A stretch of DNA of 64,000 nucleotides from Lachnospiraceae bacterium (GCA_028692975.1 JAQUWF010000002.1:45604-109603); one strand, 5' to 3'. Positions 15,864 to 24,529 are shown, counted from the stretch's first letter. The notes: generated by a model not told the origin, from the letters alone. Program-made: numbers and translations.

Positions 15864-16778
15864 ATGAATAAGACTTTATATTTGGAGTGCTGCTCTGGTA
15901 TCAGTGGTGATATGACGGTGGCGGCGCTTCTGGATCTGGGCGCGGACCGGAATGTTCTGGAAGAAACTTTACAGAGTCTGCCCGTGCAGGGATTCAAGAT
16001 AGCAGTGACCCGAGTGAAGAAATCTGGTATCGATGCCTGCGATTTTGATGTGATTCTGGATAAAGAACATGAGAATCATGACCATGATATGGAGTACCTG
16101 CATGGACATCGTATGGAGGACAAGAAATGTGACCATGATCACGTACACAACCATGAAGATGAGCACAGCCATGAACACAGCAGCCATGCGCATAATGATG
16201 CACATAGCCACGAAGGCGCGCACACCCATAATCGTCACCACCACGAACACCGTGGTATGAACGAGATCCGTGCTATCATCGATCAGGCTCATATGACAGA
16301 CGGTGCCCGCGCCCTGACGCTGAAGATTTTTAATATTCTGGCAGAGGCGGAGTCCAAGGCCCATAATCTCCCCGTGGATCAGGTGCATTTTCATGAGGTG
16401 GGGGCAGTGGATTCCATCGTAGATATTATTTCGGCAGCTGTGTGCATGGATAATCTTGGCGTCATGGAGGTGATCATCCCGGAACTTTACGAGGGAAAAG
16501 GCACGATCCGCTGCCAGCATGGCATCCTTCCGGTGCCGGTACCGGCAGTGGCGAATATCGTGCAGGCTAATCACCTGAGCATACATCTGGTGGATATCCA
16601 GGGTGAACTGGTAACCCCCACAGGGGCGGCCATCGCAGCAGCGGTGCGTACTTCGGAGAAGTTACCAGACAAATTTAATATTGAAAAAATCGGTATTGGT
16701 GCCGGAAAGCGCGAGTACGGATTATCCGGGGTCCTTCGGGCGATGCTGATCAGCGATTCAGATAGCGCCACAAAGTAG
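15864..16778 (+). CDS. larC1: LarC1-type nickel cofactor protein without LarC2
   Basis: A 304-residue protein matching the N-terminal (LarC1) part of LarC, which inserts nickel into the pincer cofactor of lactate racemase (LarA). It opens with LYLECCSGISGDMTVAALLD, has a His-rich nickel-binding insert at about residues 68-132, and continues with VHFHEVGAVDSIVDIISAAV and LPVPVPAVANIV and PTGAAIAAA. LarC is normally about 420 residues, with a LarC2 part often reached by frameshift; here the sequence ends after GAGKREYGLSGVLRAML and no LarC2 sequence follows in any frame. A LarA homologue lies 3.2 kb away at 19996. Function as a complete cofactor synthase is uncertain. Confidence 0.85.
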   Translation: MNKTLYLECCSGISGDMTVAALLDLGADRNVLEETLQSLPVQGFKIAVTRVKKSGIDACDFDVILDKEHENHDHDMEYLHGHRMEDKKCDHDHVHNHEDEHSHEHSSHAHNDAHSHEGAHTHNRHHHEHRGMNEIRAIIDQAHMTDGARALTLKIFNILAEAESKAHNLPVDQVHFHEVGAVDSIVDIISAAVCMDNLGVMEVIIPELYEGKGTIRCQHGILPVPVPAVANIVQANHLSIHLVDIQGELVTPTGAAIAAAVRTSEKLPDKFNIEKIGIGAGKREYGLSGVLRAMLISDSDSATK

Positions 16779-18567
16779 TACGACTGATTCCCAGCTTTTT
16801 TGCAGCGGCAGATTGATTGCCGCTGCATTTTTTTAATACATACTGGATGATGTCATGGTTGATGACATCCAGCGGCTGCGTCAGATCCAGATGCAGTTCG
16901 CCTTCCACCTCAGAAGGCGTCGGAGTTTCTGCCTGCTGTGGGGCATGTGTATGTACATGCGACCGCAGAGGCTCCTGATCCAGAACGGCCTGGATCGTTT
17001 CGCCGGAAATATACGGCGTTGTGGTCTTCAAAATCGCCTCCTTCAGTATGCGCTTGAACTGGGCGCGGTTATAGGGGAAATCGTAGTCCATGAGAAGCTT
17101 TATGGCATCGTCATCCAGCCCTACCACCTGTTTCCCAAGGCTCTGATTCAGTGTATCAATATACAGACTGGCCGAGGTGGGGATATCTTCCCGCTGTTTT
17201 CGCAGGGGCATGACCGGAATGATGATACTGCCCAGGGCGTTGGCATATTCCATAGCCACATGGGGCAGGGAATTGCCGGACGGCTGGGAGCAGGAGAAGA
17301 TCATTCGGTTGCGGATATGAATATTGGTATCCAGAATAATGGATAATAACTGTTTTTGTCTTGCGTGGCTCAACTGTTCCAGGTTGGAAATATAGATGGT
17401 GTTGCCGTTGTCCGTGAAGGGTGAGTTATAGTTATTGGTAATGAAATTCCAGCTCTTTTCACTGAGCAGGGCACAGTTGACCACGTACAACGGGTTGCTG
17501 CAATAACTGCTCTTTGCATAATAAATATGGGCAATGCGGTCTTTCCCGGTGCCGACTTCCCCGGTGATCATTAAACTGGCTGAAAGATTGCTGTACTGCT
17601 CCGTATCAGCGAGGATTTCCCGTGAGAGCTTGGTATTGCTGTAAAAACTGTCGATAAAACTCATCTCTGCGCCGCTTTTGTCCATGATGGTAATGCCATA
17701 TTTGGAATGGGCAAGGGGTATCTCCGAGCGCATGACACGGAAAATAACATAGGCGGCGGGGCCATCCTCCACAAAATCAGAGAGAATAGAATACATCTGA
17801 TTGTTCTGCGTGATGAAAAAGGAACGCTTCTTGTCCTGGCAGCAGCGGGGCAGTTCGTCTCGCAGACTCTCCTGAAAATTGAGGGTCTGAGTCTCATGCA
17901 GTGTAGAATAGAGGCTGTTCCCCTCTGTATCCAGGATCAGGTAGCGGGACAGACTGGTGGACAGAACACGGCGCATCATGGAGAGGGAATCAAACAGCGT
18001 AAGATTGGTCTTCCAGGTATAGACCGCATTATCCACGGCCTGTTCCAGACTTTCGATACTGGTAGTCAGAAGGATCGGCGTCAGACCGATGAGCTTGGCA
18101 TACTTGTAAGCCACCGCATCACAGATAACGGTCTGGTAATTCATGCTTTTCATCGTATCCATGAGTGTCGATGTTTCCGAAGCCGTGCTGATGGGGAAAA
18201 TATCCATCTTCATTTCCAACAGATCGCAGATGGTGCGGGCAATGGTGGTCAGAGACGGGAAGCCGATGAGGGCAAATTTAGTGTTGGTACGCTCTGCCAT
18301 CTTGATGCAGCGCAGCACATCATAGTATCCGATACCGATATCGATAACGGTGAGCGGGACCGCCTTTGCAATACTGTTAGCGGTATTCGCCCTGGATATA
18401 ATAATGTCGTAATCCTTATAGTTTTCTTCCGCGATATGGACACCGTCCTCCATATTTCCCAATACCGAAGTCAATGAGATATCCTCTCTCTGTCGTGCAT
18501 ACTGCTTCATGAGTGTGAGCAGGCCGGAATACGGCGCAATCCCCAATATTTTTACTTTTCGTTCCAT
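16750..18567 (-). CDS. PrpR-like regulator with degenerate AAA+ domain and Fis-type HTH
   Basis: A 605-residue protein with an N-terminal PrpR-type sensor domain (residues about 1-195; VKILGIAPYSGLLTLM, VTVIDIGIGYYDVL-like), a linker, an AAA+ domain (about 325-500; Walker A GEVGTGKD) and a C-terminal Fis HTH (NQSAAAKKLGISRTTLWRYL). The GAFTGA loop that contacts sigma-54 is missing, the Walker B acidic residues are replaced (TIYISNLEQL), and no -24/-12 promoter is seen nearby. It therefore probably acts with the vegetative polymerase or as a repressor. It is divergent from the sugar-acid operon and presumably senses one of its intermediates. Its 3' end overlaps the end of larC1 by 29 bases. 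Confidence 0.82.
   Translation of the reverse strand: MERKVKILGIAPYSGLLTLMKQYARQREDISLTSVLGNMEDGVHIAEENYKDYDIIISRANTANSIAKAVPLTVIDIGIGYYDVLRCIKMAERTNTKFALIGFPSLTTIARTICDLLEMKMDIFPISTASETSTLMDTMKSMNYQTVICDAVAYKYAKLIGLTPILLTTSIESLEQAVDNAVYTWKTNLTLFDSLSMMRRVLSTSLSRYLILDTEGNSLYSTLHETQTLNFQESLRDELPRCCQDKKRSFFITQNNQMYSILSDFVEDGPAAYVIFRVMRSEIPLAHSKYGITIMDKSGAEMSFIDSFYSNTKLSREILADTEQYSNLSASLMITGEVGTGKDRIAHIYYAKSSYCSNPLYVVNCALLSEKSWNFITNNYNSPFTDNGNTIYISNLEQLSHARQKQLLSIILDTNIHIRNRMIFSCSQPSGNSLPHVAMEYANALGSIIIPVMPLRKQREDIPTSASLYIDTLNQSLGKQVVGLDDDAIKLLMDYDFPYNRAQFKRILKEAILKTTTPYISGETIQAVLDQEPLRSHVHTHAPQQAETPTPSEVEGELHLDLTQPLDVINHDIIQYVLKKCSGNQSAAAKKLGISRTTLWRYLNR
16801..16834 (+). terminator. Terminator of the larC unit, inside the convergent regulator gene
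   Basis: TGCAGCGGCA (16801-16810) pairs perfectly with TGCCGCTGCA (16818-16827) around a 7-base loop, followed by seven T. The same bases encode part of the Fis-type HTH of the minus-strand regulator, so the terminator is written within coding sequence. Confidence 0.85.
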
Positions 18568-18627
18568 ACCAATCCCCTTTCTGCAAAAGAATTATTGTTT
18601 AATTAGAATAAATATATTCTTTCGTTA

Positions 18628-18644
18628 TGTTTCAAAATTAAACA
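18628..18644. promoter_or_regulatory. Operator 1 in the regulator/sugar-acid operon gap
   Basis: TGTTTCAAAATTAAACA is a 17-base palindrome with one mismatch, 60 bases upstream of the regulator gene's start. It matches operator 2 at 18724 in all but one base. Confidence 0.6.
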
Positions 18645-18662
18645 AATTATACAACATTTTAC

Positions 18663-18692
18663 TTGAAATGAAAAGAGTGAATAGGTTAGAAT
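18663..18692 (+). promoter_or_regulatory. Candidate promoter of the sugar-acid operon
   Basis: TTGAAA (18663-18668), 18 bases and TAGAAT (18687-18692). Operator 2 lies 32 bases downstream and operator 1 just upstream, so a regulator bound to both could loop or block this promoter. Confidence 0.4.
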
Positions 18693-18723
18693 GAGTCACA
18701 AGTTGCTTGTATACGAAATAATG

Positions 18724-18740
18724 TGTTTCAAAATGAAACA
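18724..18740. promoter_or_regulatory. Operator 2 in the regulator/sugar-acid operon gap
   Basis: TGTTTCAAAATGAAACA is a perfect palindrome (7-base arms, 3-base centre), 20 bases before the GTG start of the kinase. The TGTTTC-N5-GAAACA form fits the two-fold sites bound by Fis-type HTH regulators. Confidence 0.65.
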
Positions 18741-18759
18741 TAAGGAAAGGGGCGATTAT

Positions 18760-19983
18760 GTGAGCAGGCGGTATTTGGTCATTGCAGATGACTTTACCGG
18801 GGCAAACGATACTGGGGTGCAGTTGCGCAGAAGAGGGTATCCCACGGAGGTAGTCTTCGCTACAGAGCATATTCCAGAGGACAGATCGATTGTCATCGAT
18901 ACAGAATCCAGAACAGGGACACCCCAGTCGGCGTATGAGACTGTGAAATGTCTCGTGCAGGAGGTTGATTTCCAGCAGTATGAATATGTCATCAAGAAAG
19001 TGGATTCCACCATGCGTGGCAATATACCACAGGAAATCAAGGCACTGGATGAAGTGTATGAGCCGGAGCTGATTATCTTTGCACCGGCGCTGCCCAATCT
19101 GGGGCGCACGACGATCCAGGGCGTACAATGCCTGAACGGCGTGGAAATATGCAAAACAGAGCTGGCAAGAGACCCGAAGAATCCTGTGATGGAGGATAGT
19201 CTGGTGCGTCTGCTGGAACAGGTTTACCACGAACCGGTCCAGCTGAAAACGCTGGAGGAGATACGGGCAGAGCACCTGGAATTCTCCGGTGGACGTATTT
19301 TTGCATGTGATGCAGAAACCAACGAAAATCTCCAGGCAGTGGTCCGCGCAGTCAGAGCAGGCCAGAAAAAGGCCATGTACATAGGAACGGCAGGAATTGC
19401 AGATAATATCATGGAAATCGAGAATCCCACCAAACCGGTTTTCGGCGTGGTGGCGAGTATCAGCACGGTCACGAACAGGCAGATACAGTATTGCGAGGGC
19501 CAGGGGATTACCATGATCAAGGTACCGATCCATGACCTGCTTTCCGGAGAAAAACTGCCCCAGCCATACAGAGAAGAGGCGGTTGCAGCTCTAAAGCGGG
19601 GCGAAGATACCATTCTTCTTGCCAATACTTCTTACGACAGGGATGAGATGCAGCTTTCCAGAGAAGCCGGTGCGAAACGCGGCCTGGATATTATCCAGAT
19701 CGGGGACTATGTGCAGGAGATCATCGGAAAGATTGCAGAACAGGTATTGGAACGGACAGAAGTCTCCGGTGTGTTCGTCACAGGAGGAGATACCGCACTG
19801 GGCATGCTGCGTAACATAGAGGCAGAAGGTGCAGATATCCTGACGGAACTTCTCGTAGGCATTCCTATGGTCCGTGTTACAGGCGGACGTTTTGACGGAT
19901 TAAAAATGGTAACTAAGGCAGGGGCATTCGGATCTGAAGATGCGGTGTCATTTGCTTTTAGGAAAATAAAAGAAGCGAACTAG
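18760..19983 (+). CDS. dtnK: DUF1537 four-carbon acid sugar kinase
   Basis: A 407-residue kinase of the OtnK/DtnK family (formerly DUF1537), which phosphorylates threonate, erythronate and related acid sugars at C4. The substrate domain is first (YLVIADDFTGANDTGVQLRR, DTESRTGTPQ, YVIKKVDSTMRGNI) and the nucleotide domain last (VSGVFVTGGDTALGMLRNI, then PMVRVTGGRFDGLKMVTKAG). The GTG at 18760 is chosen because AAGGAAAGGGG lies 8 bases upstream; the open frame extends to 18691 but without a site. It is first in a five-gene operon with a PdxA2-like dehydrogenase, its known partner in D-threonate breakdown. The exact substrate is inferred. Confidence 0.85.
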   Translation: MSRRYLVIADDFTGANDTGVQLRRRGYPTEVVFATEHIPEDRSIVIDTESRTGTPQSAYETVKCLVQEVDFQQYEYVIKKVDSTMRGNIPQEIKALDEVYEPELIIFAPALPNLGRTTIQGVQCLNGVEICKTELARDPKNPVMEDSLVRLLEQVYHEPVQLKTLEEIRAEHLEFSGGRIFACDAETNENLQAVVRAVRAGQKKAMYIGTAGIADNIMEIENPTKPVFGVVASISTVTNRQIQYCEGQGITMIKVPIHDLLSGEKLPQPYREEAVAALKRGEDTILLANTSYDRDEMQLSREAGAKRGLDIIQIGDYVQEIIGKIAEQVLERTEVSGVFVTGGDTALGMLRNIEAEGADILTELLVGIPMVRVTGGRFDGLKMVTKAGAFGSEDAVSFAFRKIKEAN

Positions 19984-19995
19984 GAGGGAAATTTC

Positions 19996-21270
19996 ATGAA
20001 AGAGTTTTTATTACCTTACGGAAAAGAAAAACTGACCGCACAAATCGAGGATGAGCATCTTGCAGGTGTGCTGTTATCAGAACTGAGCAGCTACAAAGCA
20101 CCGAAAAGCGGGGCAGAACTGGTGCAGGAAGCACTGGAAAACCCCATCGGGACTCCCAGACTCTGCCATATGGCTGTTGGAAAAGATAAGATTGTTGTTA
20201 TTTCGTCTGATCATACAAGACCAGTGCCGAGCCACATTATCATGCCATTGTTACTGGCAGAGATCAGAAAAGGCAATCCAAATGCCGATATTACGATCCT
20301 GGTATCTACCGGTCTTCACAGAACCACCACAAAGGACGAGCTGGCAAGCAAGTACGGCCCGGAAATCATGGAAAATGAAAAAATCGTTGTGCATGACTGT
20401 GACAAGGATGAGATGGTATCTCTGGGCAAGCTGCCTTCAGGCGGAAACCTGATTATAAACAAACTGGCCATAGATGCTGATCTGCTGGTGGCAGAAGGAT
20501 TCATCGAGCCGCATTTCTTCGCAGGATTTTCCGGTGGAAGAAAGAGCGTGCTTCCGGGTGTTGCAAGTCGTGAGACTGTTATGTACAACCATAATTCAGG
20601 ATTTATCGCAGATCCGAGTGCCAGAACAGGCGTTATTGATGGCAATCCGATTCACAACGATATGTTATATGCAGCAAGAGCAGCAAGACTTGACTTTATT
20701 GTAAATGTAGTCATCGACGCAGCCCATGATCCGATCTTTGCAGTTGCAGGTGACTGTGATCTGGCGCACAGAGTGGGCAGAGAGTTCCTTGCTTCCAAAT
20801 GCCAGGTAGATGCAGTTCCGGCTGATATCGTTATCTCTACCAACGGCGGATATCCTCTGGATCAGAACATTTATCAGTCAGTAAAAGGTATGACTGCGGC
20901 AGAGGCTACGGTAAAAGAAGGCGGTGTCATTATCATGCTTTCCAAGGCAGCGGACGGACATGGCGGAAAATATTTCCATGAGACCTTCCGTGACGAGAAA
21001 GACCTGAACAGAATGATGAAGACATTCCTGGACAGAAAACCGGAAGAGACTATTATCGACCAGTGGCAGTCACAGATCTTTGCAAGATTACTGTTGAAAG
21101 CTACCGTAGTATTTGTATCTTCCAGCGATGACCAGTTAGTGGAAGACCTGCATATGGTTCCGGCCCACAGCATGGAAGAGGCTATGGAAAAAGCAAAAGC
21201 AATTGTGAAGAAGGATGACTATACAGTGACCGTTATTCCAGATGGTGTATCTGTAATCGTGAGAGAGTAA
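19996..21270 (+). CDS. larA: LarA-family nickel-dependent hydroxyacid racemase/epimerase
   Basis: A 424-residue enzyme of the lactate racemase family, which uses a nickel-pincer nucleotide bound to a lysine to interconvert 2-hydroxyacid epimers by hydride transfer. Key residues align: Asp72 and Arg75 in SSDHTRP, His108 in GLHRTT, His173 and Lys183 in EPHFFAGFSGGRKSVLPG, and His199 in YNHN. The position in an operon with an acid sugar kinase, permease and PdxA2-like enzyme argues against simple lactate racemisation and for C2 epimerisation of a sugar acid, as known for D-gluconate epimerases in this superfamily. AGGAGGG precedes the ATG. Substrate is inferred. Confidence 0.88.
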   Translation: MKEFLLPYGKEKLTAQIEDEHLAGVLLSELSSYKAPKSGAELVQEALENPIGTPRLCHMAVGKDKIVVISSDHTRPVPSHIIMPLLLAEIRKGNPNADITILVSTGLHRTTTKDELASKYGPEIMENEKIVVHDCDKDEMVSLGKLPSGGNLIINKLAIDADLLVAEGFIEPHFFAGFSGGRKSVLPGVASRETVMYNHNSGFIADPSARTGVIDGNPIHNDMLYAARAARLDFIVNVVIDAAHDPIFAVAGDCDLAHRVGREFLASKCQVDAVPADIVISTNGGYPLDQNIYQSVKGMTAAEATVKEGGVIIMLSKAADGHGGKYFHETFRDEKDLNRMMKTFLDRKPEETIIDQWQSQIFARLLLKATVVFVSSSDDQLVEDLHMVPAHSMEEAMEKAKAIVKKDDYTVTVIPDGVSVIVRE

Positions 21271-21286
21271 GGAAGGAGACGGAAGC

Positions 21287-22411
21287 ATGAAATTTATATT
21301 GATTCCAGATTCATTTAAAGGAACTTTAAGTTCCACTCAGATTTGCGGCATCATCCATGAGAAAGTGCAGAAGCATTTCCCGGGCAGTGAGACCGTATCC
21401 GTTCCTGTAGCGGACGGCGGAGAGGGATCCGTGGATGCCTTTATCGCTGCAGTAGGAGGGGAGAAGGTAACTGTTACCGTAAAAAATCCATATTTCGAAG
21501 ATATGGAAGCATACTACGGACTTATCGATGCGGGCGAGACAGCAGTGGTGGAGATGGCATGCTGCGCCGGTCTTCCATTGGTGGAAGACAGAAAAGACCC
21601 GAATCTTACCACAACCTATGGCGTGGGACAGTTGATCCTGGCGGCTGCAAAAAGCGGTGCAAAAAAGATCATCGTAGGCCTGGGCGGTTCTTCCACCAAC
21701 GACGGCGGATGTGGTGCGGCTGCAGCCATCGGCGTGAAATTCTATGACAAAGACGGTAAGGAATTCGTTCCTACCGGCGGCACTACCATAGATATCGCAA
21801 AGATCGATCTGAGCGGCAGAGATGCTTCTCTGAAGGATATGGAGATCGTTACCATGTGTGATATCGATAATCCTATGTACGGCCCCACAGGCGCGGCGCA
21901 TGTATTCGCACCGCAGAAGGGTGCAGACGAGACTACCGTACTGACCCTGGATGAAGGCATCAAAAATCTGAGCAGAGTGATCGCGGAGACGACCGGCAAG
22001 GATATCAGCGAGGTACCGGGAACGGGAGCTGCCGGAGCTATGGGCGCAGGGATGATCGCATTCTTTGATTCCAGACTGCAGATGGGTATCCAGACAGTAT
22101 TGGATACAGTGAAATTCGACGAGATGATCAAGGACGCTGACTATATCTTTACCGGAGAAGGCAAGCTGGATTCCCAGAGCCTGAGAGGAAAGGTGGTCAT
22201 AGGAATCGCTGAGCGAGCGAAAAAACAAAGTAAAAATGTCATTGCCGTTGTAGGTGGTGCAAACGATAAAGAAATCGATGCAGCATATGAGATGGGAGTA
22301 ACCGCAGTATTTCCCATCAACAGACTTCCGGAAGATTTCTCTGTGAGCAGATATCACAGCGAGGAAAGTCTGGCTTACACAGTGGATAATATTTTGAGAA
22401 TCATAAAATAA
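21287..22411 (+). CDS. Glycerate kinase (GarK/GlxK family)
   Basis: A 374-residue glycerate kinase of the type II fold: MKFILIPDSFKGTLSSTQI at the start, PVADGGEGSVDAF, VVEMACCAGLP, GLGGSSTNDGGCGAA, and DYIFTGEGKLDSQSLRGK. The family phosphorylates D-glycerate to 2-phosphoglycerate (or 3-phosphoglycerate) and feeds glycolysis. It starts 16 bases after larA with GGAAGGAG upstream. In this operon it may handle glycerate from a parallel branch, or act on a related acid such as an erythronate/threonate isomer. Confidence 0.9.
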   Translation: MKFILIPDSFKGTLSSTQICGIIHEKVQKHFPGSETVSVPVADGGEGSVDAFIAAVGGEKVTVTVKNPYFEDMEAYYGLIDAGETAVVEMACCAGLPLVEDRKDPNLTTTYGVGQLILAAAKSGAKKIIVGLGGSSTNDGGCGAAAAIGVKFYDKDGKEFVPTGGTTIDIAKIDLSGRDASLKDMEIVTMCDIDNPMYGPTGAAHVFAPQKGADETTVLTLDEGIKNLSRVIAETTGKDISEVPGTGAAGAMGAGMIAFFDSRLQMGIQTVLDTVKFDEMIKDADYIFTGEGKLDSQSLRGKVVIGIAERAKKQSKNVIAVVGGANDKEIDAAYEMGVTAVFPINRLPEDFSVSRYHSEESLAYTVDNILRIIK

Positions 22412-22430
22412 AACAAATGGGGGTAACAAA

Positions 22431-23396
22431 ATGAAAATTTTACAGACAGTAAAGAAGATTCCAGGCGGACTTATGGTAGTGCCGCTGCTGTTAGGTGCAA
22501 TTATCAACACATTCGCAGGCGGATATCTCTGGGAGACCTTTGACGGAACATTTACCACATACCTGTGGAAATCAGGCGCTATGCCGATCCTGGCCGTGTT
22601 CCTTTTTTGTAATGCGACGACTATCAATTTCAAACGTGCCGGCGTTACGGTCTACAAGGGTGTGACACTTACACTTGTTAAAGTTGTTTCCGGTATCGTG
22701 CTCGGTCTTATCTGCGGAGCAATCTTCGGAGACAAAGGATTTATCGGACTTTCCACTCTGGCTATCGTAGGTGCTATCGCAAACTCAAACGGTGGTCTGT
22801 ACGCAGCTCTTGCAGGTGAGTACGGTGATGCTACTGACGTAGGTGCAGTATCCATCCTTTCTATCAATGATGGACCATTTTTCACCATGGTTGCTCTGGG
22901 AGCAGCAGGTGTTGCCAAAATCCCGATCTCTGTACTGATCGGCTGTATCCTTCCTGTTATCATCGGCTGTATCCTTGGTAATCTGGATGAAGACATCCGT
23001 AAATTCTGTGAGCCGGGTGCTACTATGCTGATTCCTTTCTTCGCATTCCCTCTGGGAGCTGGTCTGGATATCAAAAACCTGATCACTGCCGGTCTTCCGG
23101 GTATCGTGCTGGGTCTTGCCTGCACACTGATCACAGGTCTCCTTGGATACCTGGTATACAAACTGCTTCATATGGACCATGCAGAAGTTGGTGCAGCTAT
23201 CGGTACGACCGCCGGTAATGCCGCCGCCACGCCCGCAGCCGTTGCTGCAGCAGATGCGACTCTTCTGGCTGTATCTCAGACTGCAACGGTTCAGATCACA
23301 GCAGCTATTATCGTTACGGCTATCTGCTGTCCGCTCCTCGTTTCCTGGCTACATAAGGTAGAGGCTAAGAAACGCGCAGCAAAGACAGCGTCTTAA
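22431..23396 (+). CDS. KdgT-family sugar-acid permease
   Basis: A 321-residue membrane protein with about ten helices, matching the 2-keto-3-deoxygluconate permease family: VKKIPGGLMVVPLLLGAIIN at the start, GAMPILAVFLFCNATTINFK, ANSNGGLYAALAGEYGD and ILSINDGPFFTMVALG. The family carries out proton-coupled uptake of sugar acids. Its place between glycerate kinase and the PdxA2-like gene makes it the probable importer of the pathway's substrate, which need not be 2-keto-3-deoxygluconate. It starts 19 bases after the glycerate kinase. Confidence 0.88.
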   Translation: MKILQTVKKIPGGLMVVPLLLGAIINTFAGGYLWETFDGTFTTYLWKSGAMPILAVFLFCNATTINFKRAGVTVYKGVTLTLVKVVSGIVLGLICGAIFGDKGFIGLSTLAIVGAIANSNGGLYAALAGEYGDATDVGAVSILSINDGPFFTMVALGAAGVAKIPISVLIGCILPVIIGCILGNLDEDIRKFCEPGATMLIPFFAFPLGAGLDIKNLITAGLPGIVLGLACTLITGLLGYLVYKLLHMDHAEVGAAIGTTAGNAAATPAAVAAADATLLAVSQTATVQITAAIIVTAICCPLLVSWLHKVEAKKRAAKTAS

Positions 23397-23421
23397 GTAA
23401 GAAAGGGATGACGAACACAGC

Positions 23422-24459
23422 ATGAGTGAATTAAAGATCATAGGTATTACCATGGGAGATCCGGCCAGTATTGGGCCGGAGATCACCGTGAAAGCATTTG
23501 CGGATAAAGCGTTATTCGACCTGTGCAGACCACTGGTGGTGGGCGATGCAGGTGTCATGGAAGCGGCCCGCACCATCGTTGGACATGAAGAGTTACAGAT
23601 CCATGCCATAAAGGATGTGAAGGATGCGGCATTCACATACGGTACCATTGACGTACTTGACATGGGACTCATTGAGATGGACCAGCTCAAGCGGGGCGAA
23701 GTATCTGCCGTGTGCGGCGGTGCGGCTTTCCAATATGTAAAAAAGGTAATCGAACTGGCTATGAACCATGAGGTGGATGCCACGGTTACCAATGCATTTA
23801 ATAAGGAAGCAGTCAATCTGGCAGGGCATCATTATTCCGGTCACACGGAAGTATATGCAGAATTTACCGGAACGAAGAATTATACCATGATGCTGGCTCA
23901 TGAGAATCTGAGAGTCGTTCATGTATCCACCCATGTGTCCCTGCGTGAAGCCTGTGACCGTGTGAAGAAGCAGAGAGTCCTGGACGTGATCCGTACTGCG
24001 GATAAGGCATGCAGAGAGATTGGTATCGCAGAGCCCAAGGTGGGTGTAGCAGGTTTAAATCCACACAGCGGAGAAAATGGACTGTTCGGCAGGGAAGAAT
24101 TGGATGAGATCATCCCGGCTATCGAAGCGGCGAAGGCAGAAGGTATCCAGGCAGATGGTCCTGTACCGCCGGATACGATTTTTTCCAAAGCCCGTGGCGG
24201 TTGGTATGATATAGTCGTGGCTATGTATCATGATCAGGGACATATTCCGCTGAAGGTGGTAGGCTTCGTCTACAATCAAGAGAAACAGGCGTGGGATGCA
24301 GTAGCAGGCGTAAACATTACGCTGGGGCTTCCTATTATCCGCGTATCGGTGGACCACGGAACCGCCTTTGACCAGGCCGGAACCGGAACTGCCAGTGAAC
24401 TGAGCCTGTGCAACTCCATTGAGTACGCAGTGATGTTTGCAAAGAATAAAGAGCAATAA
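23422..24459 (+). CDS. pdxA2: PdxA2-like 4-phospho acid sugar dehydrogenase
   Basis: A 345-residue enzyme of the PdxA family (IGITMGDPASIGPEITVKAF; metal ligands in GLNPHSGENG and AMYHDQGHIPLKVVGF; SVDHGTAFDQAGTGTA at the end). PdxA proper oxidises 4-phosphohydroxy-threonine in vitamin B6 synthesis; the PdxA2 branch found beside DUF1537 kinases oxidises and decarboxylates D-threonate or D-erythronate 4-phosphate to dihydroxyacetone phosphate. Operon context strongly favours PdxA2. It is the last gene of the unit. Confidence 0.85.
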   Translation: MSELKIIGITMGDPASIGPEITVKAFADKALFDLCRPLVVGDAGVMEAARTIVGHEELQIHAIKDVKDAAFTYGTIDVLDMGLIEMDQLKRGEVSAVCGGAAFQYVKKVIELAMNHEVDATVTNAFNKEAVNLAGHHYSGHTEVYAEFTGTKNYTMMLAHENLRVVHVSTHVSLREACDRVKKQRVLDVIRTADKACREIGIAEPKVGVAGLNPHSGENGLFGREELDEIIPAIEAAKAEGIQADGPVPPDTIFSKARGGWYDIVVAMYHDQGHIPLKVVGFVYNQEKQAWDAVAGVNITLGLPIIRVSVDHGTAFDQAGTGTASELSLCNSIEYAVMFAKNKEQ

Positions 24460-24500
24460 TACAAATCCTAAAAGTGTTAAAATAAAATTCGTCTCAGCCA

Positions 24501-24529
24501 TTGACAAATCACTCGATTTATCTTAATAA
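24501..24529 (+). promoter_or_regulatory. Promoter of the HPr-like gene
   Basis: TTGACA (24501-24506), 17 bases and TAATAA (24524-24529), about 55 bases before the start codon. Confidence 0.6.

Noticed and set aside
16066..16257. CAT/CAC-rich stretch as a microsatellite
   Set aside because: It is in frame within larC1 and encodes the family's His-rich nickel-binding loop.
16750..16900. A frameshifted larC2 after larC1
   Set aside because: No LarC2-like residues in any plus-strand frame; the bases are explained by the convergent regulator and a terminator.
18650..18760. A sigma-54 promoter expected from the PrpR-like regulator
   Set aside because: No GG-N10-GC element with correct context; the best candidate (GTCAC-TTGC) has the wrong spacing, and the regulator lacks GAFTGA.
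21326..22633. A 435-codon open frame on the minus strand across glycerate kinase
   Set aside because: It is the mirror of a well-supported gene with strong codon bias, has no ribosome binding site and no recognisable domain.
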